A stretch of DNA of 64,000 nt from Onthomonas sp964456525 (GTDB lineage: Bacteria > Bacillota > Clostridia > Oscillospirales > Oscillospiraceae): contig CAYWAP010000003.1 in the NCBI GenBank assembly GCA_964456525.1, positions 13,255 to 77,254 of the forward strand. Reading direction: 5' to 3'. Shown in pieces: positions 1 to 8,672 of the stretch. How positions within the stretch are numbered: the stretch's first letter is position 1; each line of letters opens with the position of its first letter. A program made the translations under genes and the position numbers. The notes under the pieces were generated by a model. It was not told the DNA's origin. It ran no database searches and was given only the letters and a program-made list of their open reading frames with translations.

Positions 1-1345
1 GGTCGTCCCCCGTCTCCCCATCCAGATAAGGGGTCTGGGCCACTGACGCCCGATAGCGCTGCCGGACCGCCTCCTCTAAGTCCAGGCGCTTGACCACCTC
101 CGGCCGCAAAACCCCCGTCCGCGGGGACAGATCCATGCACCACGGGAAGGTGTCCGCTTCCAGCATGTCTTTGCGGTGGAACCAGGGATAACCGCCAAAA
201 ATCTCGTCCGAGCACTCGCCGGAGATGGCGACGATATGCCGTTTTCGTATATTTCTACAAAAATATAACAGAGAGGAATCACAATCAGCCATGCCGGGAA
301 AGTCTTTTGCCCGCATGGCCTCCCCCAAAAGGTTTACCAATGTCCGTTGGTCACAGGTCAAAACCCTGTGGTTCGTGGCAAAGGCCCGGCTCATGCGCTC
401 CACCCAGGGCCAATCGGCATCCGGCTGGAAGGCAGACGCTTGGAAGTACTTGTCGTTATCGGTGTAATCGAAAGAGTACGTCTCCAGCGGCGGCATGCCA
501 TCGGCCTGATAGGCCCTGGCGGCCACAGCCGTGATAAAGGACGAGTCCAGCCCACCGGAGAGCAGGGTGCAAAGGGGCACATCGCTGACCAGCTGGCGCT
601 GAATGGCCGCGCACAGCAGCGTCCGGACATGTTCCACCGTCTCCTCGTAGGACTCCCGATGCTCCCGGCTCTCCAGCGCCCAATACCGGGACAGATGCAG
701 CCCCTCCCGGTCCAGCCGCAGGCAGTGGGCAGGGGGCAGCTCCTTCATTCCCTTGAACACGCCGCTTCCGGGCGTCCGCGCCGGACAAATGCCAAGCACC
801 TCCCGCCAGGTGTCATCATCCGTCTCCGGCGTCACAGCCGGATGGGCAAACAGCGCCTTCAGCTCTGAGCCGAAGAGGAACAGCCCGCCCTGAACCGTGT
901 AGAAAAAGGGCTTGACACCAAACCGGTCCCGGCAGCAGAAGAGGGTCTCCCGCTTCCCATCCCAGATGGCAAAGGCATAGATGCCCTCCAAATGGTCGCC
1001 CACTCTCTCCCCGTATTCCCGGTAGGCCTCCAGCACCACTTCCGTATCCGTGCGGGTGGAAAAGATATGTCCCTTTTGCTCCAGATCCCAGCGCAAATCC
1101 GGGGTGTTGTATAGCTCACCGTTATAGACCATGACGCAATTGCCCCGCATCATGGGCTGCGCCCCGCCGGCGGGGTCAATGACTGCCAGCCGCCGGTGGG
1201 CCAGGGCGCAGGCCCCATTCAGCCACACACCGGCGTCGTCCGGCCCCCGGTGTCCCAGGGTATCCCCCATCTTTTGCACAATTTCCCCGCTCTCCGGAAA
1301 GGGCAGGGGCCGGTCAAACCGGCAAAAGCCTGTAATGCCGCACAT
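1..1345 (-). CDS. asnB: Asparagine synthase (glutamine-hydrolysing), 3' end cut by window
   Basis: Makes asparagine from aspartate, ATP and glutamine in the cytosol. The protein starts MCGITGF, so Cys2 can be the nucleophile of an N-terminal class II glutaminase domain. That domain carries RGPDDAG, the HRRLAVID stretch and YNGELYN. The synthetase domain follows, with the ATP-pyrophosphatase loop SGGLDSS at residues 263-269 and SGECSDEIFGGY further on. About 448 codons are visible and the C-terminus lies outside the window; the family is usually 500-620 residues. The ATG at 1345 is preceded by GGAGG. It follows mutL by 79 bases on the same strand and I see no promoter in the gap, so it probably belongs to the miaB-mutS-mutL unit. 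Family assignment is secure; the usual cellular role is inferred. Confidence 0.93.
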   Translation of the reverse strand, partial: MCGITGFCRFDRPLPFPESGEIVQKMGDTLGHRGPDDAGVWLNGACALAHRRLAVIDPAGGAQPMMRGNCVMVYNGELYNTPDLRWDLEQKGHIFSTRTDTEVVLEAYREYGERVGDHLEGIYAFAIWDGKRETLFCCRDRFGVKPFFYTVQGGLFLFGSELKALFAHPAVTPETDDDTWREVLGICPARTPGSGVFKGMKELPPAHCLRLDREGLHLSRYWALESREHRESYEETVEHVRTLLCAAIQRQLVSDVPLCTLLSGGLDSSFITAVAARAYQADGMPPLETYSFDYTDNDKYFQASAFQPDADWPWVERMSRAFATNHRVLTCDQRTLVNLLGEAMRAKDFPGMADCDSSLLYFCRNIRKRHIVAISGECSDEIFGGYPWFHRKDMLEADTFPWCMDLSPRTGVLRPEVVKRLDLEEAVRQRYRASVAQTPYLDGETGDD

Positions 1346-1424
1346 GCACAGATACCTCCTTTGAATCTCTCAAAGGCAGACTATGCCGTTTTGGGGAAGG
1401 GTGTGCCCCCTTCCGCGCCGCGCC

Positions 1425-3461
1425 TTACGTCCTTTTAAATTGTTTTTCCAGCTGTTTCCGGGTCATCTCAATGGCCACGGGGCGGCCGTGGGGACAGTAT
1501 TTGACCTGCCCGGACATCACCGCCTTCGCCACCGCCTCCAGCTCCTTCACGCTGTTTTTCCAGCCGCCCTTGATGGCCGATTTGCAGGCCATGGTGTGCA
1601 GCACCTCATCCCGGGCGGCAGCCGGGTCAGCCGTGCCTGTAACCAGCAGCTTCCCGGCCAGCTCATTCAGCGTCGGTTCAATTTCCCCCTGGGTCAGGTA
1701 ATCCGGCGCCTGACGCACCAGCAGCGCCCCGCCGAAATCCTCCACCTCAAAGCCGAAGCGAGCCAGCAAATCCAGATGGGCCAACAGCGCGGCGGCCTCC
1801 TCCGGAATGAGGTTTAACACCATAGGGGTCAGCAAAACCTGGCTCATCGGCTGATAATCCCGAGCTTTCAACCTGTCAAAGTTCATACGCTCATGGGCAG
1901 CGTGCTTGTCAATGAGGAAAATGCTCTCCCCCTGCTCCACAATGATATAGGTGTCCAGCACTTCGCCCGCAATGCGCCACACCGCTTCCGTCTCCGGGAA
2001 AAAGCTCTCCTGTTTTACCTCTTCCGGTTCCGCCGTCTCCGCCTTTTGCCCTCCGGAATCTTTTTGCGGCGGGGCTGGCGCCCTCTTCTCCAAAGCCGCC
2101 GATGGTTCGGCGGGCAGCGCCTCCTGGGCCGGGGCAGGGGATTCCTGGGCCGGTTCTGTTGGCTCCTTCTCCGGCAAACGCTCCAGATCGGCAAACCGTC
2201 GGGGCACCACATAGGGCGGCCTGGGCTTTGCAGACGGCTTGGCCGCCGTCTCCCCCTCCGCCTCTGCCAGGGCGGACACAGGGGCCTTTTCGCCCTGCCA
2301 GTTCCCCGTCTGCGCCGCCATGCGCTGGGCCACTGTGGGAGCATCGTCCCGCAGGTCGCCGACTCGATACGCCTCCGCCGTCATGGTGCGGAAAAAGTTC
2401 GGCGCGGCCTTGACCGTCTCCTGATTCACCGGCTTGGGCTTGGGTTTTTCCAGCTCCGCCTGGGGGTGTTTGCGCTCTGCCCCCAGGGCAGAAGCAACCG
2501 CATAATACACCGCGTCAAAGAGCTTCCGCTCGTTGGTAAATTTCACCTCGGTCTTGGCGGGGTGGACGTTGACATCCACCGCATTCAGGCGGCTGGTAAT
2601 ATGCAGCACACATCCGGGGAATTTTCCCACCATCTTGGTGTTCTTATACGCCTCTTCCAGAGCGGCGGTCATGGTCCGGCTCTTGACGTAACGGCCATTG
2701 ACAAAGAAATTCTGATACCCTCTGGTGCCGCGGCAGCAGACCGGGGAGGACACAAAGCCCTCCACACACAGATCCTCCCCGCTGCCCTTACAGGGCAGGA
2801 ACCCCAAGGCGATGTCCCGGCCCAGAACAGCGTACATGGCGGACTTCAGCTGGCTGTCCCCGGGGGTCAGCAGCTCCTGCTTTCCCTCCCGAAGGAAGCG
2901 GAAGGAAACCTCCGGATGGCTCAGCGCCGCGTGCTGCACCGCCGCATAAACCGCCGCGCCCTCCGCCGTATCCCGCTTCATAAACTTCAGCCGGGCGGGG
3001 GTATTGTAAAACAGATCCCGGACGATCATGGTCGTGCCCTCCGGGCAGCCCACTTCCTCCCGGCTGCGCTTGACGCCGCCGTCCAGAAGCAGCGCCGTGC
3101 CGAAGTTGCTCTCTCGGGTTCTGGTCATAATCTCCACGTGGGACACAGCCGAAATCGCGGCCAGCGCCTCCCCCCGGAAGCCCAGAGTGCCGATGGCCTC
3201 CAGATCGTACTCGCTGCGGATTTTGCTGGTGGCATGGCGCAGGAAGGCCGTTTCCACGTCCTCCGGCGGAATGCCGCTGCCGTTGTCGGAGACCCGGATA
3301 TAGCTCATGCCGCCCCGCTGAATCTCTACGGTGATCACAGATGCGCCTGCATCAATGGCGTTTTCGATTAACTCCTTGACCACGCTTGCCGGGCGTTCGA
3401 CCACCTCTCCGGCGGCAATCAAGTCCGCCACATGGGGGTCAAGGCACTGAATTTTGGACAT
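1425..3461 (-). CDS. mutL: DNA mismatch repair protein MutL (endonuclease type)
   Basis: Mismatch-repair mediator that links mismatch-bound MutS to strand incision. The N-terminal GHKL ATPase has the conserved ELIENAIDAGA, DNGSGI and GFRGEALAAI motifs. A long Pro/Glu/Ala-rich linker (roughly residues 340-490) precedes the C-terminal dimerisation domain. There, DKHAAHERMNFD near residue 517 matches the metal-binding DQHAxxExxxxE motif of nicking MutL proteins with a final E-to-D change, and ACKSAIKGG and CPHGRP are also present. This suggests methyl-independent repair with intrinsic nicking. I chose the ATG at 3461 (MSKIQCL) because a GGTGAT ribosome-binding site sits just upstream; an in-frame codon 12 bases earlier lacks one. 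About 678 residues. It is separated from mutS by two small unknown genes. Confidence 0.96.
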   Translation of the reverse strand: MSKIQCLDPHVADLIAAGEVVERPASVVKELIENAIDAGASVITVEIQRGGMSYIRVSDNGSGIPPEDVETAFLRHATSKIRSEYDLEAIGTLGFRGEALAAISAVSHVEIMTRTRESNFGTALLLDGGVKRSREEVGCPEGTTMIVRDLFYNTPARLKFMKRDTAEGAAVYAAVQHAALSHPEVSFRFLREGKQELLTPGDSQLKSAMYAVLGRDIALGFLPCKGSGEDLCVEGFVSSPVCCRGTRGYQNFFVNGRYVKSRTMTAALEEAYKNTKMVGKFPGCVLHITSRLNAVDVNVHPAKTEVKFTNERKLFDAVYYAVASALGAERKHPQAELEKPKPKPVNQETVKAAPNFFRTMTAEAYRVGDLRDDAPTVAQRMAAQTGNWQGEKAPVSALAEAEGETAAKPSAKPRPPYVVPRRFADLERLPEKEPTEPAQESPAPAQEALPAEPSAALEKRAPAPPQKDSGGQKAETAEPEEVKQESFFPETEAVWRIAGEVLDTYIIVEQGESIFLIDKHAAHERMNFDRLKARDYQPMSQVLLTPMVLNLIPEEAAALLAHLDLLARFGFEVEDFGGALLVRQAPDYLTQGEIEPTLNELAGKLLVTGTADPAAARDEVLHTMACKSAIKGGWKNSVKELEAVAKAVMSGQVKYCPHGRPVAIEMTRKQLEKQFKRT

Positions 3462-3541
3462 TGGGATCACCACAACTTTCTAAGGGCCGCCGGTGGAACC
3501 GGCGGTTTGATCGATTGTTCTCACGGGCAGACCTGCGGCGC

Positions 3542-3715
3542 TTAAAAAATAAACACAAGCAGGAGCGCCATCACGGCGACAATGACGCAGTTACAGGTCA
3601 CCTCAAAGCAGTATTCGCTGAAATTGTCTTTGTGCTTGCGCAGGGACACGGTAGAGCGCCAGTACAGCAAGACAGCCAGCACCACAAATGCAACATGCAA
3701 AAATGTAATCAACAT
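3542..3715 (-). CDS. Small membrane protein of unknown function (57 aa)
   Basis: Begins MLITFLHVAFVVLAVLLYW and ends with a second hydrophobic stretch, VIVAVMALLLVFIF, with a short charged loop (RKHKDN) between. It is therefore probably a two-helix inner-membrane hairpin. The ATG at 3715 has AGGAGG eight bases upstream; longer in-frame starts lack a comparable site. It lies between an unknown basic protein and mutL in a tightly packed minus-strand run, so it is probably co-transcribed with mismatch-repair genes. I recognise no family. The good ribosome-binding site and composition support a real gene; no function can be read from it. Confidence 0.6.
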   Translation of the reverse strand: MLITFLHVAFVVLAVLLYWRSTVSLRKHKDNFSEYCFEVTCNCVIVAVMALLLVFIF

Positions 3716-3817
3716 CCTGATAACCTCCTCACGCTCGTCCGGGCCGTGTTCCAACCGGCCCGGAACCCTTCTCACCCTCTCACCCGGCAGAGGCCGGGGA
3801 TTCTTCTCTTCCTCTCG

Positions 3818-4231
3818 TCAGATCTCAGAACACACATACCCTTCGGCCAGCACCAGCCAGGCGCCGCCGCGGCTCTTGAGCAAGTAAAGCTCGCTGTCCT
3901 TGAGCCGCGCCTCCAGAGCATCCTGATCCCGCTGGCAATCCGGCTCCCGCTCCCTTTGGCGCCGCTTGCGGTTTCGCTCCAGCAGCTTGCGCTTCTGCTT
4001 TTTGCCGGACACTTTGTAAAAGCCCATCTGTTCCCCGCCGCCGGTGTCGAAGAAGTTCATGGAAAATTCCAAGGCGGTCATCCCCCGGAACGTCAACAGC
4101 AGCGCGGTCTTCTCCCCCTCTTCCAGCACTTCCAGACGGAAGGCGCATCCCGGATGCCGGATATCCGGCACGACGGTCACCTCGGTCAATTCTCCGTGAA
4201 ACATGTGGTGCAACAAACGCGTTCTCTGCAT
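3818..4231 (-). CDS. Uncharacterised protein in the mutS-mutL interval (137 aa)
   Basis: I do not recognise this protein. The N-terminal half (to about residue 75) has alternating hydrophobic positions that look like a small beta-rich fold. A strongly basic segment follows at about residues 76-95 (KKQKRKLLERNRKRRQRER), and the C-terminal part is mixed. No signal peptide or membrane helix is visible. The basic patch could bind nucleic acid, but that is inference only. The ATG at 4231 has AGGAGA upstream. It starts 30 bases after mutS ends and is followed by a small membrane protein and mutL, so it is most likely translated from the mutS-mutL message. Confidence 0.7.
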   Translation of the reverse strand: MQRTRLLHHMFHGELTEVTVVPDIRHPGCAFRLEVLEEGEKTALLLTFRGMTALEFSMNFFDTGGGEQMGFYKVSGKKQKRKLLERNRKRRQREREPDCQRDQDALEARLKDSELYLLKSRGGAWLVLAEGYVCSEI

Positions 4232-4261
4232 GCGGAATCTCCTTTCCTCATCTGCGTCCCG

Positions 4262-6877
4262 TCACAGCTTTTGCTTCCACTGATAAATCAGGTTCATGGC
4301 CTCAATGGGAGTGAGGGTGTTGATGTCCACGTTGCGCAGCTCCTCCGCCACCTCAAATACCCGAATATCCCCGAAACAGCACTGTTCCTCCATGGGCGGT
4401 TGAGACCGGGCCGCGGACAGGACGGACTCCCCGGTGTCCTCCCCGCCTTCCAGCTCCGCCAGAATGGTGCGGGCCCGGGTGATGACCCGGGTGGGAACCC
4501 CGGCCAGTTTGGCCACTTCAATGCCATAGCTCTGGTCTGCCCCGCCGCGCACAATTTTTCTCAGGAAAATAATGTCGTCCGCCCGTTTTTTGGCGGCGAT
4601 GTTATAATTTTTCACGCCTTTGATTTGACCTTCCAGCACCGTCAGCTCATGGTAGTGGGTGGCAAACAGGGTCTTGGCCCCCAGCCGCTTCCGATCCACA
4701 CAGTATTCCAGCACCGCCCGGGCAATGCTCATGCCGTCATACGTGGAGGTGCCCCGGCCGATCTCATCCAAAATCAGCAGGGAGCGGGAGGTGGCATTTT
4801 TCAGGATATCCGCCACTTCCGCCATCTCCACCATGAAGGTGGACTGCCCGGAGGACAGGTCATCGCTGGCGCCGATTCTGGTAAAAATGCGATCCAGAAC
4901 GCCAATCCGGGCCTGCCGGGCGGGCACGAAGCTGCCCACCTGCGCCATCAGGCAGATCAGCGCCACCTGACGCATATAGGTGGACTTGCCCGCCATGTTG
5001 GGGCCTGTGATGATCGCCAGCGCGTTGGCCTCACAGTCCATCATGGTGTCATTGGGGACAAACATGGCGTTTTTCAGCACCTTTTCCACCACGGGGTGGC
5101 GGCCGTCCTTGATCTGGATGACGCGGGAGTCATCCACCTCCGGCCGGCAATAGCCATTTGCCACAGCCACCGCCGCCAGGGAACAGAGGACGTCTGCCTC
5201 TGCAATGGCCTGGGCGGTCTGCTGCACCTGCTCCACCTGCGCCGCGGCCTGCTGTCGCAGCTCGGTAAAGAGTTGATACTCAATCCCGGTGATCTTGTCC
5301 TGGGCGGACAAAATGGTGTGCTCCAGATCCTTCAACTCCTGATTGATGAAGCGTTCGCTGTTCACCGTGGTCTGTTTGCGCACCCAGTCCGCCGGAACCA
5401 GATTCGCCTGTCCTTTGGAGACCTCGATAAAGTAGCCGAAAACTTTGTTGTATTTGACCCTCAGGTTCTTAATGCCGCACTTCTCTTTGGTTTTGTTTTC
5501 AATGTCGGCCACCATGCTCTTGCCGTTGGTCATCACATTGCGCAGGTAGTCCACATCCTCGCTGTAGCCGTCGCGAATGATGCCGCCCTCCCGGACGGTA
5601 AAGGGCGGTTCGTCCACAACGGCCCGGTCGATTTGCCCGGTCAGCGCGTCCAGACCGTCCAGCCGCTGGCAAATCCCCCTCAGCATCGGCGCCTTGCAGT
5701 CCTCCAACTGTTTTCGCAGCAGCGGCACTTTGTGCAGCCCCGCCGACAGCGCTACCAGATCACGGCCGTTGGCGGAGCCGTACACAATCCGGGAGATCAG
5801 GCGCTCCAGATCCGTGATCTCCTTCAGGATATGAACCGCCTCTTCCCGGAGAACCGTGTTGTCCACCAGCTCCTCCACGGCGGACAGCCGGTGCTCGATG
5901 TCCACCGGGCTCAGCAGCGGCTTTTCCAGCCAGGAGCGCAGCAGCCGCCCGCCCATGGCTGTCCTGGTCTGATCCAGCACCCACAGCAAACTTCCCCGCT
6001 TTTCCTTGCTCCGGAGGGTCTCCGTCAGCTCCAAATTCCGCCGGGCCGTCAGATCCAGCTCCATAAACCGCCCGGTGCTGTAATAGTGCAGCGTGCGCAA
6101 GTGGGGCAGGCTGTTCTTCTGGGTCTCGTAGAGGTAGGACAGCAGCGCGCCCACAGACCGGGCCGCCTCTCCCTGGCTCTGGGGGATGATTTCGGCATTT
6201 TCAAACTGCTTTTCAATGATTTCCCAGGCGGTTTCCAGCTTAAACCGGCGCTCGGGGCTTCGCTCAATCTTACAGTCCAGCCGGTCCACCAGCACCTGCA
6301 CCAGCGCCGCCTCCTCGGCGGCCCCCTCAGAGAGCACCGCCTCCCTGGGGTGGAACCGGCCAAATTCATTCATCAGGTGCTGCACTGTCTCCTCCCCGGA
6401 AAAGCCGGTACAGGACACTTCCCCGGTGGAGACGTCGCAAAAGCAGACGCCCCCCTGGTTGGCCGCCAGATACACAGCGGCAATATAGTTGTTCCGCCCC
6501 TCCTCCAGCATGGAGGCGTCCACCACCGTGCCGGGGGTGACAATGCGGATCACGTCACGCTCCACCACCGTACCCTGGGCGGCGGCAGGGTCCTCCATCT
6601 GCTCACAAATGGCAACCTTGTAGCCTTTTGCCACCAGACGGGCCAGATAGGCCTCATAGGAGTGGTAGGGGACACCGCACATGGGAACCCGCTGCTCAGG
6701 GGGGATGTTCTTGTTGCGGTCACGGGTGGTCAGCGTCAGATCCAGCTCTTTGGAGGCGATCTTCGCATCCTCATCAAACATCTCATAAAAGTCGCCCAAC
6801 CGGAAAAACAGCAGACAGTCCGGGTACTTTTCCTTGGTTTCCAAATATTGTTTTCGCATGGGAGTGAGTTCTGCCAT
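4262..6877 (-). CDS. mutS: DNA mismatch repair protein MutS
   Basis: Recognises base mismatches and small loops and recruits MutL. At 871 residues it has the normal MutS1 length. The N-terminal mismatch-binding domain carries the FFRLGDFYEMF motif with the Phe-x-Glu that stacks on the mismatch. The connector, lever and clamp domains follow, then the ATPase with Walker A GPNMAGKSTYMRQ (about residues 620-632), STFMVEM, the Walker B LLILDEIGRGTS and the ATHYHEL switch. The C-terminal tail is rich in Glu and Ser before a final helical segment. The ATG at 6877 has AGAGAG upstream. It lies 62 bases after miaB in the same direction and heads a mutS-unknown-unknown-mutL series. Confidence 0.98.
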   Translation of the reverse strand: MAELTPMRKQYLETKEKYPDCLLFFRLGDFYEMFDEDAKIASKELDLTLTTRDRNKNIPPEQRVPMCGVPYHSYEAYLARLVAKGYKVAICEQMEDPAAAQGTVVERDVIRIVTPGTVVDASMLEEGRNNYIAAVYLAANQGGVCFCDVSTGEVSCTGFSGEETVQHLMNEFGRFHPREAVLSEGAAEEAALVQVLVDRLDCKIERSPERRFKLETAWEIIEKQFENAEIIPQSQGEAARSVGALLSYLYETQKNSLPHLRTLHYYSTGRFMELDLTARRNLELTETLRSKEKRGSLLWVLDQTRTAMGGRLLRSWLEKPLLSPVDIEHRLSAVEELVDNTVLREEAVHILKEITDLERLISRIVYGSANGRDLVALSAGLHKVPLLRKQLEDCKAPMLRGICQRLDGLDALTGQIDRAVVDEPPFTVREGGIIRDGYSEDVDYLRNVMTNGKSMVADIENKTKEKCGIKNLRVKYNKVFGYFIEVSKGQANLVPADWVRKQTTVNSERFINQELKDLEHTILSAQDKITGIEYQLFTELRQQAAAQVEQVQQTAQAIAEADVLCSLAAVAVANGYCRPEVDDSRVIQIKDGRHPVVEKVLKNAMFVPNDTMMDCEANALAIITGPNMAGKSTYMRQVALICLMAQVGSFVPARQARIGVLDRIFTRIGASDDLSSGQSTFMVEMAEVADILKNATSRSLLILDEIGRGTSTYDGMSIARAVLEYCVDRKRLGAKTLFATHYHELTVLEGQIKGVKNYNIAAKKRADDIIFLRKIVRGGADQSYGIEVAKLAGVPTRVITRARTILAELEGGEDTGESVLSAARSQPPMEEQCCFGDIRVFEVAEELRNVDINTLTPIEAMNLIYQWKQKL

Positions 6878-6939
6878 GGGAATCTCTCTTTCTAATGGTT
6901 GATTTTCAACTCTTGCTTGAGAATGTAAACAATGCCTGC

Positions 6940-8361
6940 TTATTCCCCTGCAAGCTCGCCAAACAGCGCCCAGGTGGAGGCTTTCACAATGTTCGCCTGC
7001 TGCCAGGTGCCAATGAGGGAGACATCTCCGTTCAGATGAACCAGCCGGCCGCCGTCGGTCCGGGCGGTCAGATTGTGATTCTTATCCTGGGTGTTCCGGC
7101 CATCCACCAGCACCCGAACCGTCTGCCCCACATAGGCGGCATGCTTTTCGGCGGAAATGCGGTTTTGCACGTCCAGCAGCGCCTGGAAGTTCTTCTTTTT
7201 CTGCTCCATGGGCATGGGGTCGTCAAAGGTGGCGGCAGGGGTGCCCGTGCGCGGGGAGTAGATAAAGGTGAAGAGGGCGTCAAAACGAACCTCCTCGATC
7301 AGAGACAGGGTCTCCTCAAACTCCTCCTGGGTTTCACCCGGGAAGCCCACAATGACGTCAGAGGTCAGGACAATATCCGGAATCTGCTCCCGCAGGCGGC
7401 GCACTTCGTCCAAATACATCTCCCGCGTATAGCGCCGGTTCATGGTCTTCAGCACCCGGCTGGAGCCGGACTGGAAGGGCAGGTGCAGCTGCGGGGCGAC
7501 CTTTTCGCACTGCGCCATGGTCTCAAAGAGCTTCTGGGAGGCGTCCTTGGGGTGGCTGCTCATGAAGCGCACCAGAAACTCTCCGGGAATGGCGTTGACC
7601 TGTTTCAACAGATCGGCAAAGTCGATTTGCAGTCCCAGATCTTTGCCATAGCTGTTGACGTTCTGGCCCAGCAGCGTAATGTCCTTGTACCCCTCCGCCA
7701 CCAACTGGCGGACTTCCTCCAGAATCTTCTCCGGCTGCCGGCTGCGTTCCCGGCCCCGGACGTGGGGGACAATGCAATACGTACAGAAATTATTGCACCC
7801 GTACATAATGGACACCCAGGCTTTCAGATCCCCCTTACGGGAGACCGGAATCCCCTCGGCAATGAAGCCGTCCTCATCGGGGGTCTCAAAGACCCGCTTT
7901 TTTTCGTGGAGCACGTTGCTGAACAGCTCCGGGAACCGGTACAGGGCGTGGGGGCCAAAGACCATATCCACATGGCGGAAGGATTTTTTGATCTTTTCGG
8001 CCATATGGGGCTCCTGCATGGCGCAGCCGCACAGGGCAATGATCTGGCTGGGCTTTTGCTTTTTGGTGTGGCTCAGCGCGCCCACGTTGCCCAGAACCCG
8101 CAGCTCCGCGTGCTCGCGCACGGCACAGGTGTTGATAACGATCACGTCCGCACGCGCTTCATCCTCCGTAAAGTCATAACCCATGCGGCGAAACATGCCC
8201 CGAATCTGTTCCGAATCCGCCTCATTTTGCTGGCAGCCGTAGGTGTCCACCATGGCAAGGGGTTTTTCCGGCCGCGAGGCCATCTCTGCAGCGATGGCAT
8301 CACACAGCGCCATCTGGCGGTCAATCTCTTCCTGAGATATCAGTATATCTTTGCGTTTCAA
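6940..8361 (-). CDS. miaB: tRNA-2-methylthio-N6-dimethylallyladenosine synthase MiaB
   Basis: Radical-SAM methylthiotransferase that adds a methylthio group to i6A37 of tRNAs reading UNN codons. The N-terminal UPF0004 domain supplies three cluster-binding cysteines (C43, C79, C113; YGCQQNEAD, NTCAVRE, CGCAMQ). The radical-SAM core has CNNFCTYC (C189, C193, C196), and a C-terminal TRAM domain is present. I chose the TTG at 8361 because GGAGG lies nine bases upstream; a longer in-frame TTG start would place that site inside the gene. About 473 residues. It is the first gene after the promoter at 8512-8540. The miaB-mutS-mutL order is common in Clostridia, although the usual miaA neighbour is not present here. 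Confidence 0.96.
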   Translation of the reverse strand: MKRKDILISQEEIDRQMALCDAIAAEMASRPEKPLAMVDTYGCQQNEADSEQIRGMFRRMGYDFTEDEARADVIVINTCAVREHAELRVLGNVGALSHTKKQKPSQIIALCGCAMQEPHMAEKIKKSFRHVDMVFGPHALYRFPELFSNVLHEKKRVFETPDEDGFIAEGIPVSRKGDLKAWVSIMYGCNNFCTYCIVPHVRGRERSRQPEKILEEVRQLVAEGYKDITLLGQNVNSYGKDLGLQIDFADLLKQVNAIPGEFLVRFMSSHPKDASQKLFETMAQCEKVAPQLHLPFQSGSSRVLKTMNRRYTREMYLDEVRRLREQIPDIVLTSDVIVGFPGETQEEFEETLSLIEEVRFDALFTFIYSPRTGTPAATFDDPMPMEQKKKNFQALLDVQNRISAEKHAAYVGQTVRVLVDGRNTQDKNHNLTARTDGGRLVHLNGDVSLIGTWQQANIVKASTWALFGELAGE

Positions 8362-8511
8362 CTGGATATTCCTCCACAAAGGCGGCGTTCCCGTGCTGCC
8401 GCCGTTTTTTCATCGCATCCGTTCCTCCGAGGCGCCCTCCACAGACGAAAAGCGGGCAAATCCCCCTTTCCGTCCGTCAGCGCCCAAAAGAACCCGATTT
8501 TATTACATTTT

Positions 8512-8540
8512 ATTATACCATTTGATGGTACGAATGACAA
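8512..8540 (-). promoter_or_regulatory. Sigma-70-type promoter of the miaB-mutS-mutL unit
   Basis: Read on the minus strand, TTGTCA (8535-8540) and TATAAT (8512-8517) are separated by exactly 17 bases. Transcription would start near 8505, giving a leader of about 145 nt before miaB. The leader holds a possible 30-codon reading frame (8321-8413) that overlaps the start of miaB. The rest of the 311-base gap between mrp and miaB holds only the mrp terminator. Confidence 0.8.
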
Positions 8541-8581
8541 CGTAGTTTTTCCCTTTCCCCGGAAAATTCGCCCGGGAAAGG

Positions 8582-8609
8582 AAAACTCCCACCTCCAGAA
8601 GAGATGGGA
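8582..8609 (-). terminator. Rho-independent terminator of mrp
   Basis: On the minus strand a CTCCCA / TGGGAG stem, extended inward by CTC/GAG, is followed by TTTTCCTTT. It lies 63 bases after the mrp stop codon and upstream of the miaB promoter, so it separates the two units. Confidence 0.7.
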
Positions 8610-8672
8610 GCAAAGGACAGACTGGGCAAAACGCCTGTCCGGGACAGAGCGGACGGCCTTCCCCCGAACGAT

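Noticed and set aside
230..290. A/T-rich patch within asnB with rare codons (AGA, ATA), as a possible insertion or promoter
   Set aside because: The reading frame continues unbroken through the patch and the protein sequence fits the family, so it is local codon use only.
3386..6895. Very long open frame on the plus strand (over 1100 codons) opposite mutS and neighbours
   Set aside because: It lies antisense to the clearly recognisable mutS and the two small genes after it. Its composition (runs of His, Gln, Leu, Arg) is that of a GC-rich shadow frame, and it has no domain motif.
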